Positions 8,898 to 17,848 of a stretch of DNA of 64,000 bases are shown piece by piece. The stretch covers positions 1 through 64,000 of the forward strand of contig CAYZIS010000014.1 of NCBI GenBank assembly GCA_964478545.1, written 5' to 3'. How positions within the stretch are numbered: position 1 is the first letter of the stretch; every line of letters starts with the position of its first letter. Below the pieces are notes generated by a model. It was not told the origin of the DNA and searched no databases. It saw only the letters and a program-made list of their open reading frames with translations. This stretch comes from DQWO01 sp964478545 (GTDB taxonomy: Bacteria; Desulfobacterota; Anaeroferrophillalia; Anaeroferrophillales; Anaeroferrophillaceae). A program made the translations under genes and the position numbers.

Positions 8898-10508
8898 TTA
8901 CAAATGAAAGAAGGTTTGTTGAAACCAGCCTGGGAGGGAAAAGGTCAATTTTAAATACATATATCCCAGTCCACCGGCAGCCAGCATGACCATAAGTACC
9001 ACCAATGCCCCTCCGACATTTTTGATTTTGCGCCATTTCAACTCTTTCCCGGTCAGAATCTTCGGGATGGTAACCAGTACCGGAACCCCGAGGTCTTCTT
9101 CGATATCGGGAACATAGCGATATGATTTACCAAGAAAATCCAACAACAAAGCCAGTCCGACGCCAATACCCAAACCCAAAACCATGCCGGCCAAAAGGAT
9201 TTTTCTCCGATCCGGCTTAAAGGGTTTCACCGGCGGCAGGGCGGGATCCAGGACTTTAAACTGTTCACCCTGCTGCTGCATTTCCAGGTTTTCAGCCAGT
9301 TGGGCTTCAATCTTGCGATCCAGAAGATTCTGATAATTCTGGTGAAGGTTGCCATAATCACGGGTCAGGGCCACCAGCTCCGCTTCCCGTTTGGGAGCAT
9401 TTTGCACCTTGGCATTGATCACATCAATTTCAGCCCGCAACCGCTTAAGTTCATGCTGCAATTGGCTTATTTCACGTTTTACCGAGGAAATCTGATTGTT
9501 GATTTCAACCGCTGCCGGGCTGTTCGCCCGGCTGGTAGCCATCTGACCGTTTAGATGTTCAGTCTCAGGCTGTTTTTTCACCGCCAGTTTTTTCTCCAGC
9601 TTTTTGATTTTTGCCACCAAGCTGATGACATCCGGATGCTCTTCAGTATAGCGACTGCGCAAAAATGACAGATAACTTTTCATCTTCTCCAAGCGGGTGG
9701 CATCCGGATCAACCGCTACAACCTGGCCTTCCACCACCATTGTGTTACTGCTGGTAGAACTCAATTGATTCAGCTGCTGCTGCAGCTGAATCTGACGATC
9801 CTTGGCCGCGGCCAGAGCCGAACTGGATGTCTGATACTGGACTTCCAACCGGTCGAGCATCCTCAGGTTGGAATCCTGCTGGTCCGGCAATTCGCCCATA
9901 TATTTTTGTTTAAAGGCACTGAGCAGCTGCTCCTTTTCACTCAGTTGTTTTTCCAGCTTTCCCAGTTCCCGATCAAGGAAATTGGCGGTCTCCCTTGCCT
10001 GACGTTCACGCAGTTTCAAGTTTTCCTCAATGTACAAAGAGGCCAACCCATTAGCCACCTGCATGGCAATGCGGGGATCCGGATTCTGAAAAGTGAGGGT
10101 AAATGAATTAACTCCGGTACGGGTGCGCTGATTGACCGAGACATCAATTTTTTGGCGCATCAGTTCAATAATCTCTTCCGGGGCCATCTTCTTGCTTAAT
10201 TCCCGGTAAAGACCATAACGTTCAATAACCTGCTGCAACCGGGTCCGGCTCATGATCTGCTGGTTGAGGGTTTGCAGGCGGTCAGCCACCGCCGCGGGAA
10301 CCGTCGACCGGACGTAATTTTCCGGCACCTTCTGGGGCACCACCAGAATCGTCGTTGAAGCCTGGTAGATGTTGGGAATCGCCAGGGCGAAAATAAAGCT
10401 GCCCAGGGTTATCAGGATAAACGGCAGGGTTATCAGCCATTTGTTCCGTAAAAACAGATCAACATACTGTTGCAGCTGCATCTGTTGACGGTTATTATTC
10501 AAAGCCAT
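8898..10508 (-). CDS. Wzz-like polysaccharide chain length determinant
   Basis: 536 residues. Two membrane helices (about 28-50 and 445-465, with a third hydrophobic stretch near 500) flank a long periplasmic coiled coil rich in Gln, Glu and Lys. A Pro-rich motif VLDPALPPVKPFKPDRRK precedes the second helix, as in Wzz/GumC proteins. It should set polymer length and anchor the separate autokinase and ATPase encoded downstream. AGGAG lies nine bases before the ATG. Its length and its opening match the chain-length proteins of XrtA-type loci. Confidence 0.9.
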   Translation of the reverse strand: MALNNNRQQMQLQQYVDLFLRNKWLITLPFILITLGSFIFALAIPNIYQASTTILVVPQKVPENYVRSTVPAAVADRLQTLNQQIMSRTRLQQVIERYGLYRELSKKMAPEEIIELMRQKIDVSVNQRTRTGVNSFTLTFQNPDPRIAMQVANGLASLYIEENLKLRERQARETANFLDRELGKLEKQLSEKEQLLSAFKQKYMGELPDQQDSNLRMLDRLEVQYQTSSSALAAAKDRQIQLQQQLNQLSSTSSNTMVVEGQVVAVDPDATRLEKMKSYLSFLRSRYTEEHPDVISLVAKIKKLEKKLAVKKQPETEHLNGQMATSRANSPAAVEINNQISSVKREISQLQHELKRLRAEIDVINAKVQNAPKREAELVALTRDYGNLHQNYQNLLDRKIEAQLAENLEMQQQGEQFKVLDPALPPVKPFKPDRRKILLAGMVLGLGIGVGLALLLDFLGKSYRYVPDIEEDLGVPVLVTIPKILTGKELKWRKIKNVGGALVVLMVMLAAGGLGYMYLKLTFSLPGWFQQTFFHL

Positions 10509-10620
10509 TTTCGAAACTCCTGCTCATGGACATATATCAACTCACTAAGCTTCATAACTTCTTCGACAACCGGAAGAAAAAAATTAAGCAAAAAGGCAAT
10601 GGTCAAACAACATAAAACGA

Positions 10621-10649
10621 GAGCGGCAAGTTTTGCAATCAAGCCGCTC
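10621..10649. other. small hairpin upstream of the chain-length gene
   Basis: GAGCGGC (10621-10627) and GCCGCTC (10643-10649) form a seven-base stem with a 15-base loop. On the minus strand it is followed by TCGTTTTA, a weak U-tract, so it could be a poor terminator or attenuator between the beta-barrel and chain-length genes. Confidence 0.35.
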
Positions 10650-10723
10650 AATAACAATCCACATTTATCCAGGGAAACTCTTCAGGCTGTCTTGAAAAAT
10701 TAGAATTTTTGTTTGAGTACAAG

Positions 10724-10826
10724 GCAGGCGAAAATTATAACCGCAGGAATATATTTCATATTTTGAGGATTATAATTTGAGTCTAACACAGTAATCGGGC
10801 AAAAAGGCCATTTGTCAAGGTAGCCT
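10724..10826. repeat. hairpin with conserved internal loop, family 2, copy 1
   Basis: 103 bases about 90 percent identical to 39884-39986. AAATTATAA (10732-10740) pairs with TTATAATTT (10770-10778) around the conserved CCGCAGG / TTTTGAGGA internal loop, with AATAT/ATATT inside. A further conserved stretch contains GCAAAAAGGCCATTT and ends CAAGGTAGCCT. It lies in the 322-base gap between the outer-membrane barrel gene and the chain-length gene. I see no gene there. Confidence 0.7.
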
Positions 10827-10830
10827 TCAG

Positions 10831-12120
10831 CTAGAAGATATCCCAATGACCGGTAGCCCGAAAGGCAATCCGGTTGTCGGTATAATCATCCTCATTAATG
10901 CTGGAATCATTTTCATCATATGTATATTCAGCGGTCAAAGAAAGCCAGGATAAAATTGCGTAGGAAACACTGACATTAACCTGGTAACTGTCCTCATCAT
11001 GGGAATCCAGGGCATCCGTATAGTCATCATTACCCAAAAGTCCGCTGCCGGTTAAAGTCCAGCGATCGGCAAAATCATAGGTAAATGAAGCCTGGGCTCG
11101 CCAGAATTCCGTATAACCGTTATCGCTGCCGTCAAAATTATCAACATCAGTACCCTGGTCAAAAGACAGGGTAAAGGACTGGCGTTCAAAATCCCGGACC
11201 AAGCTGGCATGGTAGTTATCTCCGGTGGCATCATCGCTGGCGCCATCAGTATTCCGGTCATAACGGCCATAACTCAAATCAAGGGTATAGTGTTCCCAGA
11301 AACGATAAACAAGACCTAAGTTGCCATCATATTCCTGCCAGTCTTCTTCCAGACTGCTATGATCATACTGATAATCGGTGTAACCAATTTCACCATAAAC
11401 ATCGAGGGCGGGAGAAAAAGTATGGGTATAGCGGGTCGTGGCATCATGGCTGTAAAAATCATCGGGACCTTCATACAGTCCCCGGGTAAAAACATAATCG
11501 AGATCAATCAGGTTTTGCTCGTCAAAGCGAAATCCAAAGTGACCGGTCACCGCATGTTCCTTGCTGTCCTCCTGTTCCGGGTCCTCGTTCTGTAGCAAAC
11601 CGAAACGATAACCGGCTTCAATGAGGCGGTCGGTACCAAAAGTATAGGTTGCCCTGACACTGCTGTCATTACGGTAAAAAACGTTGCGTCCCTGTCGTTC
11701 ATCATAACCCCTGGCAACCCCTTCGCGGGCATCATGGGTTGTATCGTCAAGAGGATCTTCACTGTGCAGGTAATGATTCTCCAGTTCCAGTCCCAGATAT
11801 TCCCAGGGCTGATAACTGGCCAGGGCGGTCAGGACATGGGAGATGTAGTTCAGGGAACTGTCATCCAGATAAAAATTCATCCCCGGTCGATAGACAATTT
11901 CCAGCCCGGCATGTTCGGCCTGTGCCTGCCACGAAATCTCAGGCTCCACCATGATATTCCAATCATCCACTTCATGATCGGGATCAAGATAGACATTGTC
12001 ATCATACTCCAGACCGGTAGAAAGGCTGGTGCCCAGATGATATTGAACCCCGGCAAAAACCGGCTGAATGAAAAAAAACAGTGCCAGGATAACCAGCAAA
12101 ATTTTTTGCTTATTTTTCAT
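10831..12120 (-). CDS. outer-membrane beta-barrel protein of the exopolysaccharide locus
   Basis: 429 residues. A signal peptide of about 23 residues (KNKQKILLVILALFFFIQP, cleaved near VFA-GV) is followed by alternating aromatic/polar strands rich in Tyr, Asp and Asn. The protein ends in a strand closing GHWDIF, with the C-terminal Phe typical of outer-membrane barrels. Proteins of this kind sit beside Wza-like genes in XrtA-type loci and probably form or assist the outer-membrane exit route. The start at 12120 was preferred over 12135 because GGGAG is correctly spaced before it. Long Asp-rich loops are notable. It is flanked by repeat elements on both sides. Confidence 0.8.
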   Translation of the reverse strand: MKNKQKILLVILALFFFIQPVFAGVQYHLGTSLSTGLEYDDNVYLDPDHEVDDWNIMVEPEISWQAQAEHAGLEIVYRPGMNFYLDDSSLNYISHVLTALASYQPWEYLGLELENHYLHSEDPLDDTTHDAREGVARGYDERQGRNVFYRNDSSVRATYTFGTDRLIEAGYRFGLLQNEDPEQEDSKEHAVTGHFGFRFDEQNLIDLDYVFTRGLYEGPDDFYSHDATTRYTHTFSPALDVYGEIGYTDYQYDHSSLEEDWQEYDGNLGLVYRFWEHYTLDLSYGRYDRNTDGASDDATGDNYHASLVRDFERQSFTLSFDQGTDVDNFDGSDNGYTEFWRAQASFTYDFADRWTLTGSGLLGNDDYTDALDSHDEDSYQVNVSVSYAILSWLSLTAEYTYDENDSSINEDDYTDNRIAFRATGHWDIF

Positions 12121-12144
12121 CAATCTCCCTTTCATTACTTCAAT

Positions 12145-12257
12145 CTCAACTTTCTGACTTGCATTGCCAAAAACTTAACAGGATGTTCGGGCTTGGCTCA
12201 AAGCGGTTTTGGCCGCCGGCAGGCAGGGCTGTTTTTAGAACAGCTCAGAAAGTTGAG
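12145..12257. mobile_element. 113-base terminal-inverted-repeat element, family 3
   Basis: Perfect 13-base terminal inverted repeats: CTCAACTTTCTGA at 12145-12157 and TCAGAAAGTTGAG at 12245-12257. Inside is ACAGGATGTTCGGGCTTGGCTC, also found in the elements at 17.9, 21.8, 28.6 and 29.7 kb, and a GCCGGCAGGCAG segment. It has no coding capacity. It lies between the barrel and Wza-like genes and resembles a miniature inverted-repeat element; no autonomous partner is in the window. Confidence 0.7.
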
Positions 12258-12286
12258 TTAAATGCAGCAGATTTTCAACGACCGAT

Positions 12287-12880
12287 TTACTGGACAATCA
12301 GCCGGTCATTTTTATGAAGATAAACATCAGGAGCTGTCCCGGAAACTATTTTATCATAGTTGATACGATAATGTTTTTCCTGCCCGGCCTCCTGGCGTAC
12401 CAGAACAATCTTATCCGGGGTGGCCCATTCAGCAAAGCCGCCGGCCATGGAAATTGCCTGCAAAACCGTGGTATTGCTGCGAATAGGAAAAGCTCCGGGA
12501 GCATTGACCTTGCCAACAATAAAAACCTTGAAACTGTTAATGGCATTCAGGGAAACTGAGACATTCGGCGTTTCGATATACTTGGCATAACGTTTGGTCA
12601 AAACCTCTGTCAACTGCTTGACATTTAAACCTTCAGTCTTAACATCTCCCACCAGAGGCAGGGAAATCAGTCCATCAGGCCTAACCGTTACATCCCGGGA
12701 AAGATCCTGATCTTTCCATACCTCCACATGCAGAACGTCTTCAGGACCGATGACGAATTGATCCTTGGTGAAACTCATGGGAGCTTCCGATGAAGTTATC
12801 TCGGGGAAATCAGCGGTCACACACCCCAGCAAACAAACAACCAACAAAATATTCGATACAACCAAGAGCGTTCTTTTCAT
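12287..12880 (-). CDS. polysaccharide export lipoprotein (Wza-like)
   Basis: 197 residues from the ATG at 12880, chosen because AAGGAG lies about ten bases upstream; a GTG at 12901 lacks a site. A lipoprotein signal peptide ends at LLGC, giving an N-terminal lipidated cysteine. A poly-export domain follows (FVIGPEDVLHVEVWKDQDL, VRPDGLISLPLVGDV), then one SLBB-like domain (FKVFIVGKVNAPGAFP). It is short for Wza, and matches the compact exporters of XrtA-type loci. It should form the outer-membrane secretion channel with the neighbouring barrel protein. Confidence 0.9.
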   Translation of the reverse strand: MKRTLLVVSNILLVVCLLGCVTADFPEITSSEAPMSFTKDQFVIGPEDVLHVEVWKDQDLSRDVTVRPDGLISLPLVGDVKTEGLNVKQLTEVLTKRYAKYIETPNVSVSLNAINSFKVFIVGKVNAPGAFPIRSNTTVLQAISMAGGFAEWATPDKIVLVRQEAGQEKHYRINYDKIVSGTAPDVYLHKNDRLIVQ

Positions 12881-12904
12881 CTTTCCAGCACTCCTTTCCA
12901 CCGC

Positions 12905-14332
12905 CTACAGCTTAGACTCATCATGAATCATTGGCTCTGCTTCTCTTTCAGGATGCAAACCACATTCTTTAATTTTTGTCAACAAACTCTTGTAACTGAT
13001 TTTAAGATACGCGGCAGTTTTAACCCGGTTCCAACCAGTTTTTACCAACGCTTTTTCAATAATTAACCGTTCTGCCCGGCGGGTTGTTTCCTTCTCAAAA
13101 GATTTCAACTCCTGAACATCATTAATGGAAGCCATTCCCACCAGATTATGACTCAGGCCAACCCGCTTTTTAGCAGTAATCTCGGAAATTGCCGGCGTTT
13201 CATCACCAAAAATAACTACTCTTTTAATCATGTTTTCCAGTTCGCGCACATTCCCTGGCCATTGATAATTAAGCATCAGTCGCAACAACTTCCGACTGAA
13301 GCTCATGGGTTCCCGATTATACTGCCGGGAGAACTGTTCAAGGAAATATTCCGCGATATGGGGAATGTCATCCAACCGATCCCGCAGGGGAGGTAAAAAT
13401 ATTTCCACCACTTTTAACCGGTAATAAAGATCTCGGCGGAACCGGCCCTCGTTCACTGCCTGTTCAATATCCAGGTTTGTAGCCGAAACAACCCGCATAT
13501 TAACCTGAATATCACGATCAGATCCCAATGGAGAGAAACTGCCATCCTGCAGAACCTGTAATAATTTGGACTGGAGAATCGGATTAATTTCGCCAACTTC
13601 ATCAAGATATATTGTCCCACCGCTCGCAGCTTCAAACTTACCGGTTTTACGCTCCCCGGCTCCAGTGAAAGCACCTTTTTCATAACCAAAAAGCTCGCTT
13701 TCAATCAATTCAAGGGGAATTGCCGCACAATTGACTTTGACAAAGGGACTGTTAGCCTGCAGTGAGTGGGAAGCAATAACTTTTGCCAGCAGGTCTTTCC
13801 CTGTTCCACTTTCACCCCGAAGCAGGATCGGAACATCCGTATCAGCCACTTGATCAATAATAGAGCGGATCGGCATCATCATTCTGGAACAGCCAAAAAT
13901 AAGGTCATAAAGATCATATTCTTTCAGTTGTTGCCTTTTGTTCTTTACCTCACGAGCTAAAGCCTTGCGCTGCAGCACCTTCCGTATCCTGATTTTGAGC
14001 TCCAGGGCATCAAAAGGTTTACTGATAAAATCATCAGCCCCCGACTTCATCGCTCTCACCACCACATCAATGGAATCATGCACCGACAGGACAATAATGG
14101 GTACTTCCTGATTAATACTGCGGCAGGTATCTATGATATCCACCCCATCTTTGCGGGCAGAGATATCAAGAATAACCAAGTCAGTCTTTAACCGACGCAG
14201 TTGATCCAGGGCCTCACCGACATTACGGAAAGTGGAAACCAGAAACTCCGGTTGCTCAAGAATAGTCTCTATCAATCCCTGAACCACCGGATCATCAACC
14301 AGCAACAGCAGATGGCAGAAATCAGAACCCAT
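12905..14332 (-). CDS. sigma-54-dependent response regulator
   Basis: 475 residues: receiver (about 1-125) with phospho-acceptor Asp in DLVILDIS and Lys in ISKPF, AAA+ domain (about 145-380) with Walker A GESGTGKDLL and an intact GAFTGA loop for sigma-54 contact, and a C-terminal Fis-type helix-turn-helix. The receiver lacks one residue of the usual acidic pair spacing at its start (LLLLVDDP) but keeps two Asp. Its start overlaps the upstream regulator by 11 bases, so the pair is co-translated. It is immediately upstream of the Wza-like gene, making that locus the likely target. I found no convincing -24/-12 promoter. Confidence 0.9.
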   Translation of the reverse strand: MGSDFCHLLLLVDDPVVQGLIETILEQPEFLVSTFRNVGEALDQLRRLKTDLVILDISARKDGVDIIDTCRSINQEVPIIVLSVHDSIDVVVRAMKSGADDFISKPFDALELKIRIRKVLQRKALAREVKNKRQQLKEYDLYDLIFGCSRMMMPIRSIIDQVADTDVPILLRGESGTGKDLLAKVIASHSLQANSPFVKVNCAAIPLELIESELFGYEKGAFTGAGERKTGKFEAASGGTIYLDEVGEINPILQSKLLQVLQDGSFSPLGSDRDIQVNMRVVSATNLDIEQAVNEGRFRRDLYYRLKVVEIFLPPLRDRLDDIPHIAEYFLEQFSRQYNREPMSFSRKLLRLMLNYQWPGNVRELENMIKRVVIFGDETPAISEITAKKRVGLSHNLVGMASINDVQELKSFEKETTRRAERLIIEKALVKTGWNRVKTAAYLKISYKSLLTKIKECGLHPEREAEPMIHDESKL

Positions 14333-15761
14333 TGCGATCTCTCATGTTTACCTTTTCAATACCGCAGGCTTTTAACTTTGACAAAAAAGTTTTATAGCTC
14401 ACCTGCAAAAGGCGGGCGGCTTTTTTCTTATTATAATTAACCTTTCCCAGCACCTGCAAAAAGTAGGAACGGTCTTCTGCGATCACAATTTGTTTTATCA
14501 TCTGCCGCAGAGGTAGAGACTTGTTTTGCGCCATCAGCAATGCTATTTCCTGCAGATAGACTGCCTCATGAGGTGCTGATGGTTTGGCTTTTTCATTCAA
14601 CTGAACTTCGGCATTCTGCCAGCCGCTGCCGCTTCCCAGGATCACAAATCTTCTGGTCCAGTTTTCCAGCTCCCGGACATTCCCCGGCCATTCCCTGCTC
14701 AGCAGTCCATCAATAATTTTGCGGGAAATTTTCCTTCTACGACCATAACGTTTGTTGTAAATCTGCAAAAAATGATCAAGCAACAGTGGAATATCATCTT
14801 TTCTCTTGTCCAGAGAGGAAACATAAATATTAACCACATTGAGCCGGTAATAAAGGTCTGAGCGGAAAAAACCTTTTTGAATTTCCTCCTCGAGATTACG
14901 GTTTGTTGCCGCCAGGATACGATAATGGATAGAAACTTCCTTCACCCCCCCCAAGCGGGTACAAACCTTATCCTGCAGAACCTGTAAAATTTTGGCCTGC
15001 AGGGGCAGGCCCATTTCTCCAATTTCGTCAAGAAATATGGTTCCTTTACCAGCCTGCTCAAACTTTCCCAGCTTGCTCCGCAAGGCCCCGGTAAATGCTC
15101 CCCGGTCAAAACCAAACAACTCACTTTCAAGCAGGTTTTCCGGTAGTGCCGCACAGTTTATTTTTATGAATGGCTCCTCAGCCCGCCGAGATAAAAAATG
15201 GAGCCGATTGGCAACCAGTTCCTTGCCAACACCGGTGTCCCCATGGATCAACACCGTGACATCCGTATCGGCTATTTGTTCGATAATCTCCTTAACCATT
15301 TTCATGGAATCACTCTGGGAGATAATTTTACGAATACTTCTGTTGGGCAACCGCGAAGAAAGTTGTTCCTTTTCCTCTTTCAACCGCTTTTCTGTTAGAA
15401 CATTATTAATGGTCAGGAGCAATTCGGTATTGTCAAAGGGTTTTCTGGCATAATCCCAGGCACCGGCCTGCATGGCCTCCACGACGATATCTGAACAGTC
15501 AATGGCTGAAAGCATCAGTACCGGTAATGCAGGAAAACGTTGATGAATCTTTCGCAACAAAGCAATACCACTCATCCCCGGCAACATAATATCCAGAATC
15601 ACCAGATCAAAACTATTTTGCAACAGCTTTTCCCATGCTGTTTCCGCATCATATGCCATCTCGGCAGCATAGCCATTCTCGCTCAGTAAACTGGCCAGGC
15701 AAGAACAGATTATCTCTTCATCATCAACCACCAAGATGGCTATTTTATCGGCAATATCCAT
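14322..15761 (-). CDS. sigma-54-dependent response regulator
   Basis: 479 residues with the NtrC plan: receiver (AILVVDDEE, acceptor Asp in LVILDIMLPG, Lys in ARKPF), AAA+ ATPase (Walker A HGDTGVGKELV, GAFTGA intact, Walker B TIFLDEIGEMG) and a Fis-like DNA-binding helix-turn-helix (KKAARLLQVSYKTFLSKL). It follows the histidine kinase by 40 bases and overlaps the second regulator by 11. The two regulators have the same architecture, probably an old duplication, and may act on different promoters of the exopolysaccharide genes or as a relay from one kinase. Confidence 0.9.
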   Translation of the reverse strand: MDIADKIAILVVDDEEIICSCLASLLSENGYAAEMAYDAETAWEKLLQNSFDLVILDIMLPGMSGIALLRKIHQRFPALPVLMLSAIDCSDIVVEAMQAGAWDYARKPFDNTELLLTINNVLTEKRLKEEKEQLSSRLPNRSIRKIISQSDSMKMVKEIIEQIADTDVTVLIHGDTGVGKELVANRLHFLSRRAEEPFIKINCAALPENLLESELFGFDRGAFTGALRSKLGKFEQAGKGTIFLDEIGEMGLPLQAKILQVLQDKVCTRLGGVKEVSIHYRILAATNRNLEEEIQKGFFRSDLYYRLNVVNIYVSSLDKRKDDIPLLLDHFLQIYNKRYGRRRKISRKIIDGLLSREWPGNVRELENWTRRFVILGSGSGWQNAEVQLNEKAKPSAPHEAVYLQEIALLMAQNKSLPLRQMIKQIVIAEDRSYFLQVLGKVNYNKKKAARLLQVSYKTFLSKLKACGIEKVNMRDRNGF

Positions 15762-15801
15762 AGTTCATCGTTTTATCTGGCTAAAAAATTAAACAACATA
15801 T

Positions 15802-17571
15802 TTATGAAGCTCTCATGCGCAAAGGAAGGATAAAACTAAACCGGCTTCCCTGAGTTTTTCTTTCAGCAGAGATACATCCACCATGACATTGAACTATTTT
15901 ACGACAGATTGACAACCCCAGCCCGCTGCCTTCACTCTCATGGCTGGTATAAAATTCACTAAAAACCTTCTGGCCGTCAACTTCCGGAATCCCACGCCCG
16001 GTATCCTCTATTGATATACTGACCCCTTTCTCCATTTTTGGCCAAGGCCCACCGTGTCCTTGGTCCTCTGAGGATTCAAGCTCATCGGCACGAAGGGAAT
16101 CATCAAATGTCACCTCTTGACTGCACCAGATAATTTTACCACCTGAGCCGGTAAATTTAATCGCATTATCCATCAGATTTACCAGAACCTGGCCAATTTT
16201 CTCCCGATCAAACAAGAAAGGTTGCAAACCAGCCTGCAGCTCACTGGTCACCATAATACCTTTTTTTTCCAGAAGAGGACGAAAGTAGTCAATCGTATTA
16301 AAAATTTCATCATTTATGAGACAGCGACGCATATTCAGCTGCTGTCCGGCGTAATTTAACCGGCTGTAAGCCAGAATATCATTCAACAAATGAACAAGTC
16401 ATCTTGACGCTTTATCCAGATCAACAAAAACTTTTTGCCGTTTCTCCCCATGTTTCACCATATCGTCAACCAACTGCTGCAAATAACTATTGATTACCGT
16501 AATGGGAGTTTTAAGCTCATGAACCAGAGAAGCAAAGAAGGTATCTTTCATTTTATCCAGATGTACCCGATCACTGATGTCACGAACATAAAACTGATGG
16601 ATGAATCCGTGGTCATCAGGTACCTGGCAACCGGTCACTTCAACTTTCACCTGGTGTCCATGGGAATGCTTCAAATCTGTTTCAAAATGAAATTCCGGCT
16701 TATAGCAATCTGTTTCCTGGGCTATACATTCCTGATATTGACAGGGAGTCATCATTTGCTGCCGGTTGGCAAGGTCAAGGATATCATTTAAAGCTGTGCC
16801 GGAAACTTTTTCATCATAACCAGCCATCTTCCAGAATTGGGGATTTGCATAAAGAATAATTCCATCCTTGGTTGTCACAATCCCTTCAGCAGCCTGTTCC
16901 ACCAGAAAACGGTATTTCCTTTCGGAATCGGCTAGTTTGCGATAGCCTTTTACGACTTCCTGCTCCAGATGTTTATTGACTTGCTGCAACTGGGTAATCA
17001 ACAACGCATTTTTCAGGGCTTTGGCAGTCTGATCCGCAATGATTTCCAGGGAAACCAACAGTGGTTGCCCCAAAGCACCGGATTCAGAGTGGCTCAGGTT
17101 GATGCCGCCCAACAGCTCATCTCCATCAATAACCGGTACACATAAAAGGGATTTAACCGCTACAGGAGATGCATCAAGCAGGGCAAACTCCGGACTTTGA
17201 GCAACATCATCAATAAAAAATGGACGTCTTTGCAATGCCACCTGTCCCAGAATCCCCTCACCGAGACGGAATTGAACCAGACCATCGGTATTATTATCAT
17301 GAAAAAAAACCGGAACCTGGTCCTGTTTACCCATGGCAGCCCGTAGAAACAGGCACTGCTGTCTGCTGTCCATAACATATAAAGAACAGTTTTCAGCATT
17401 GGTTTCAGCTATTATAGCATTAACAATGGTTTTGCAGACCTGAGGAAAGTCATTGGTATGGCGCAAGGAGCTGCCGACCCGGTTCAATAACAAAAGTTGT
17501 TTTTGAAGATCACCAGCTGACTGCAAGAGCTCACCCCCCTTGGGGAAATAAAAGGGTAAAAAGATATCCAA
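15802..17571 (-). pseudogene. GAF-PAS histidine kinase interrupted by one in-frame TGA
   Basis: One continuous frame encodes a soluble kinase of about 588 residues broken by a single TGA at 16399-16401. Before it: GAF (about 25-190), PAS (about 220-330) and the His-box VHELKTPI. After it: the end of the dimerisation helix (LVHLLNDILAYSRL), N-box NLMDNAIKFTG, G1 IEDTGRGIPE and G2 GSGLGLSICRKIV. No frameshift and no domain is missing. Family alignment from memory puts Arg at the stop, so CGA to TGA fits. The TTG at 17571 is the first possible start; a TTG at 17526 has a better site (AAGGGGGTG). It heads the operon with both response regulators. Alternatives: recoding or a sequencing error. Confidence 0.75.
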
Positions 17572-17848
17572 AACAAAGGTTTAGGTACCATATTGCCGGG
17601 GAAATAGCAAAATTTTTTCACGCTCCGCCAAAAACAATGCTTTGATAAAAGACCGAAAATAGTTGCAGGACGATGGACGAAAGAACTCTGAAACCAACAT
17701 AAGGACGCCGCCATAGCAATTTATAGAAATGCATTCATCGGCCTGGAGAGATTATTGATCAGCCGAAAAGATGGTGGAAAGGCAGACGACCACAGGGTTT
17801 TTTTAATTGCATTACCACGTCGATTACGTTATGTAATTTAGCTTGCAA

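Noticed and set aside
12881..12904. Sigma-54 promoter for the exopolysaccharide genes
   Set aside because: I looked upstream of several genes in the locus for TGGCAC-N5-TTGC and found no acceptable match. A TGGCATGG-TTGT sequence near 40.08 kb lacks the essential GC at -12.
15802..16389. Separate ATPase-only gene starting with TTG at 16389
   Set aside because: The frame is continuous with the upstream kinase half, apart from one TGA, and no ribosome binding site is seen before the TTG. Treated as the 3-prime part of one interrupted kinase gene.
16340..16401. SECIS element after the kinase TGA
   Set aside because: The only nearby stem (GGCT-TAC-AGCC) is four pairs with a three-base loop and lacks the G-U apical feature of bacterial SECIS, so selenocysteine is not favoured.
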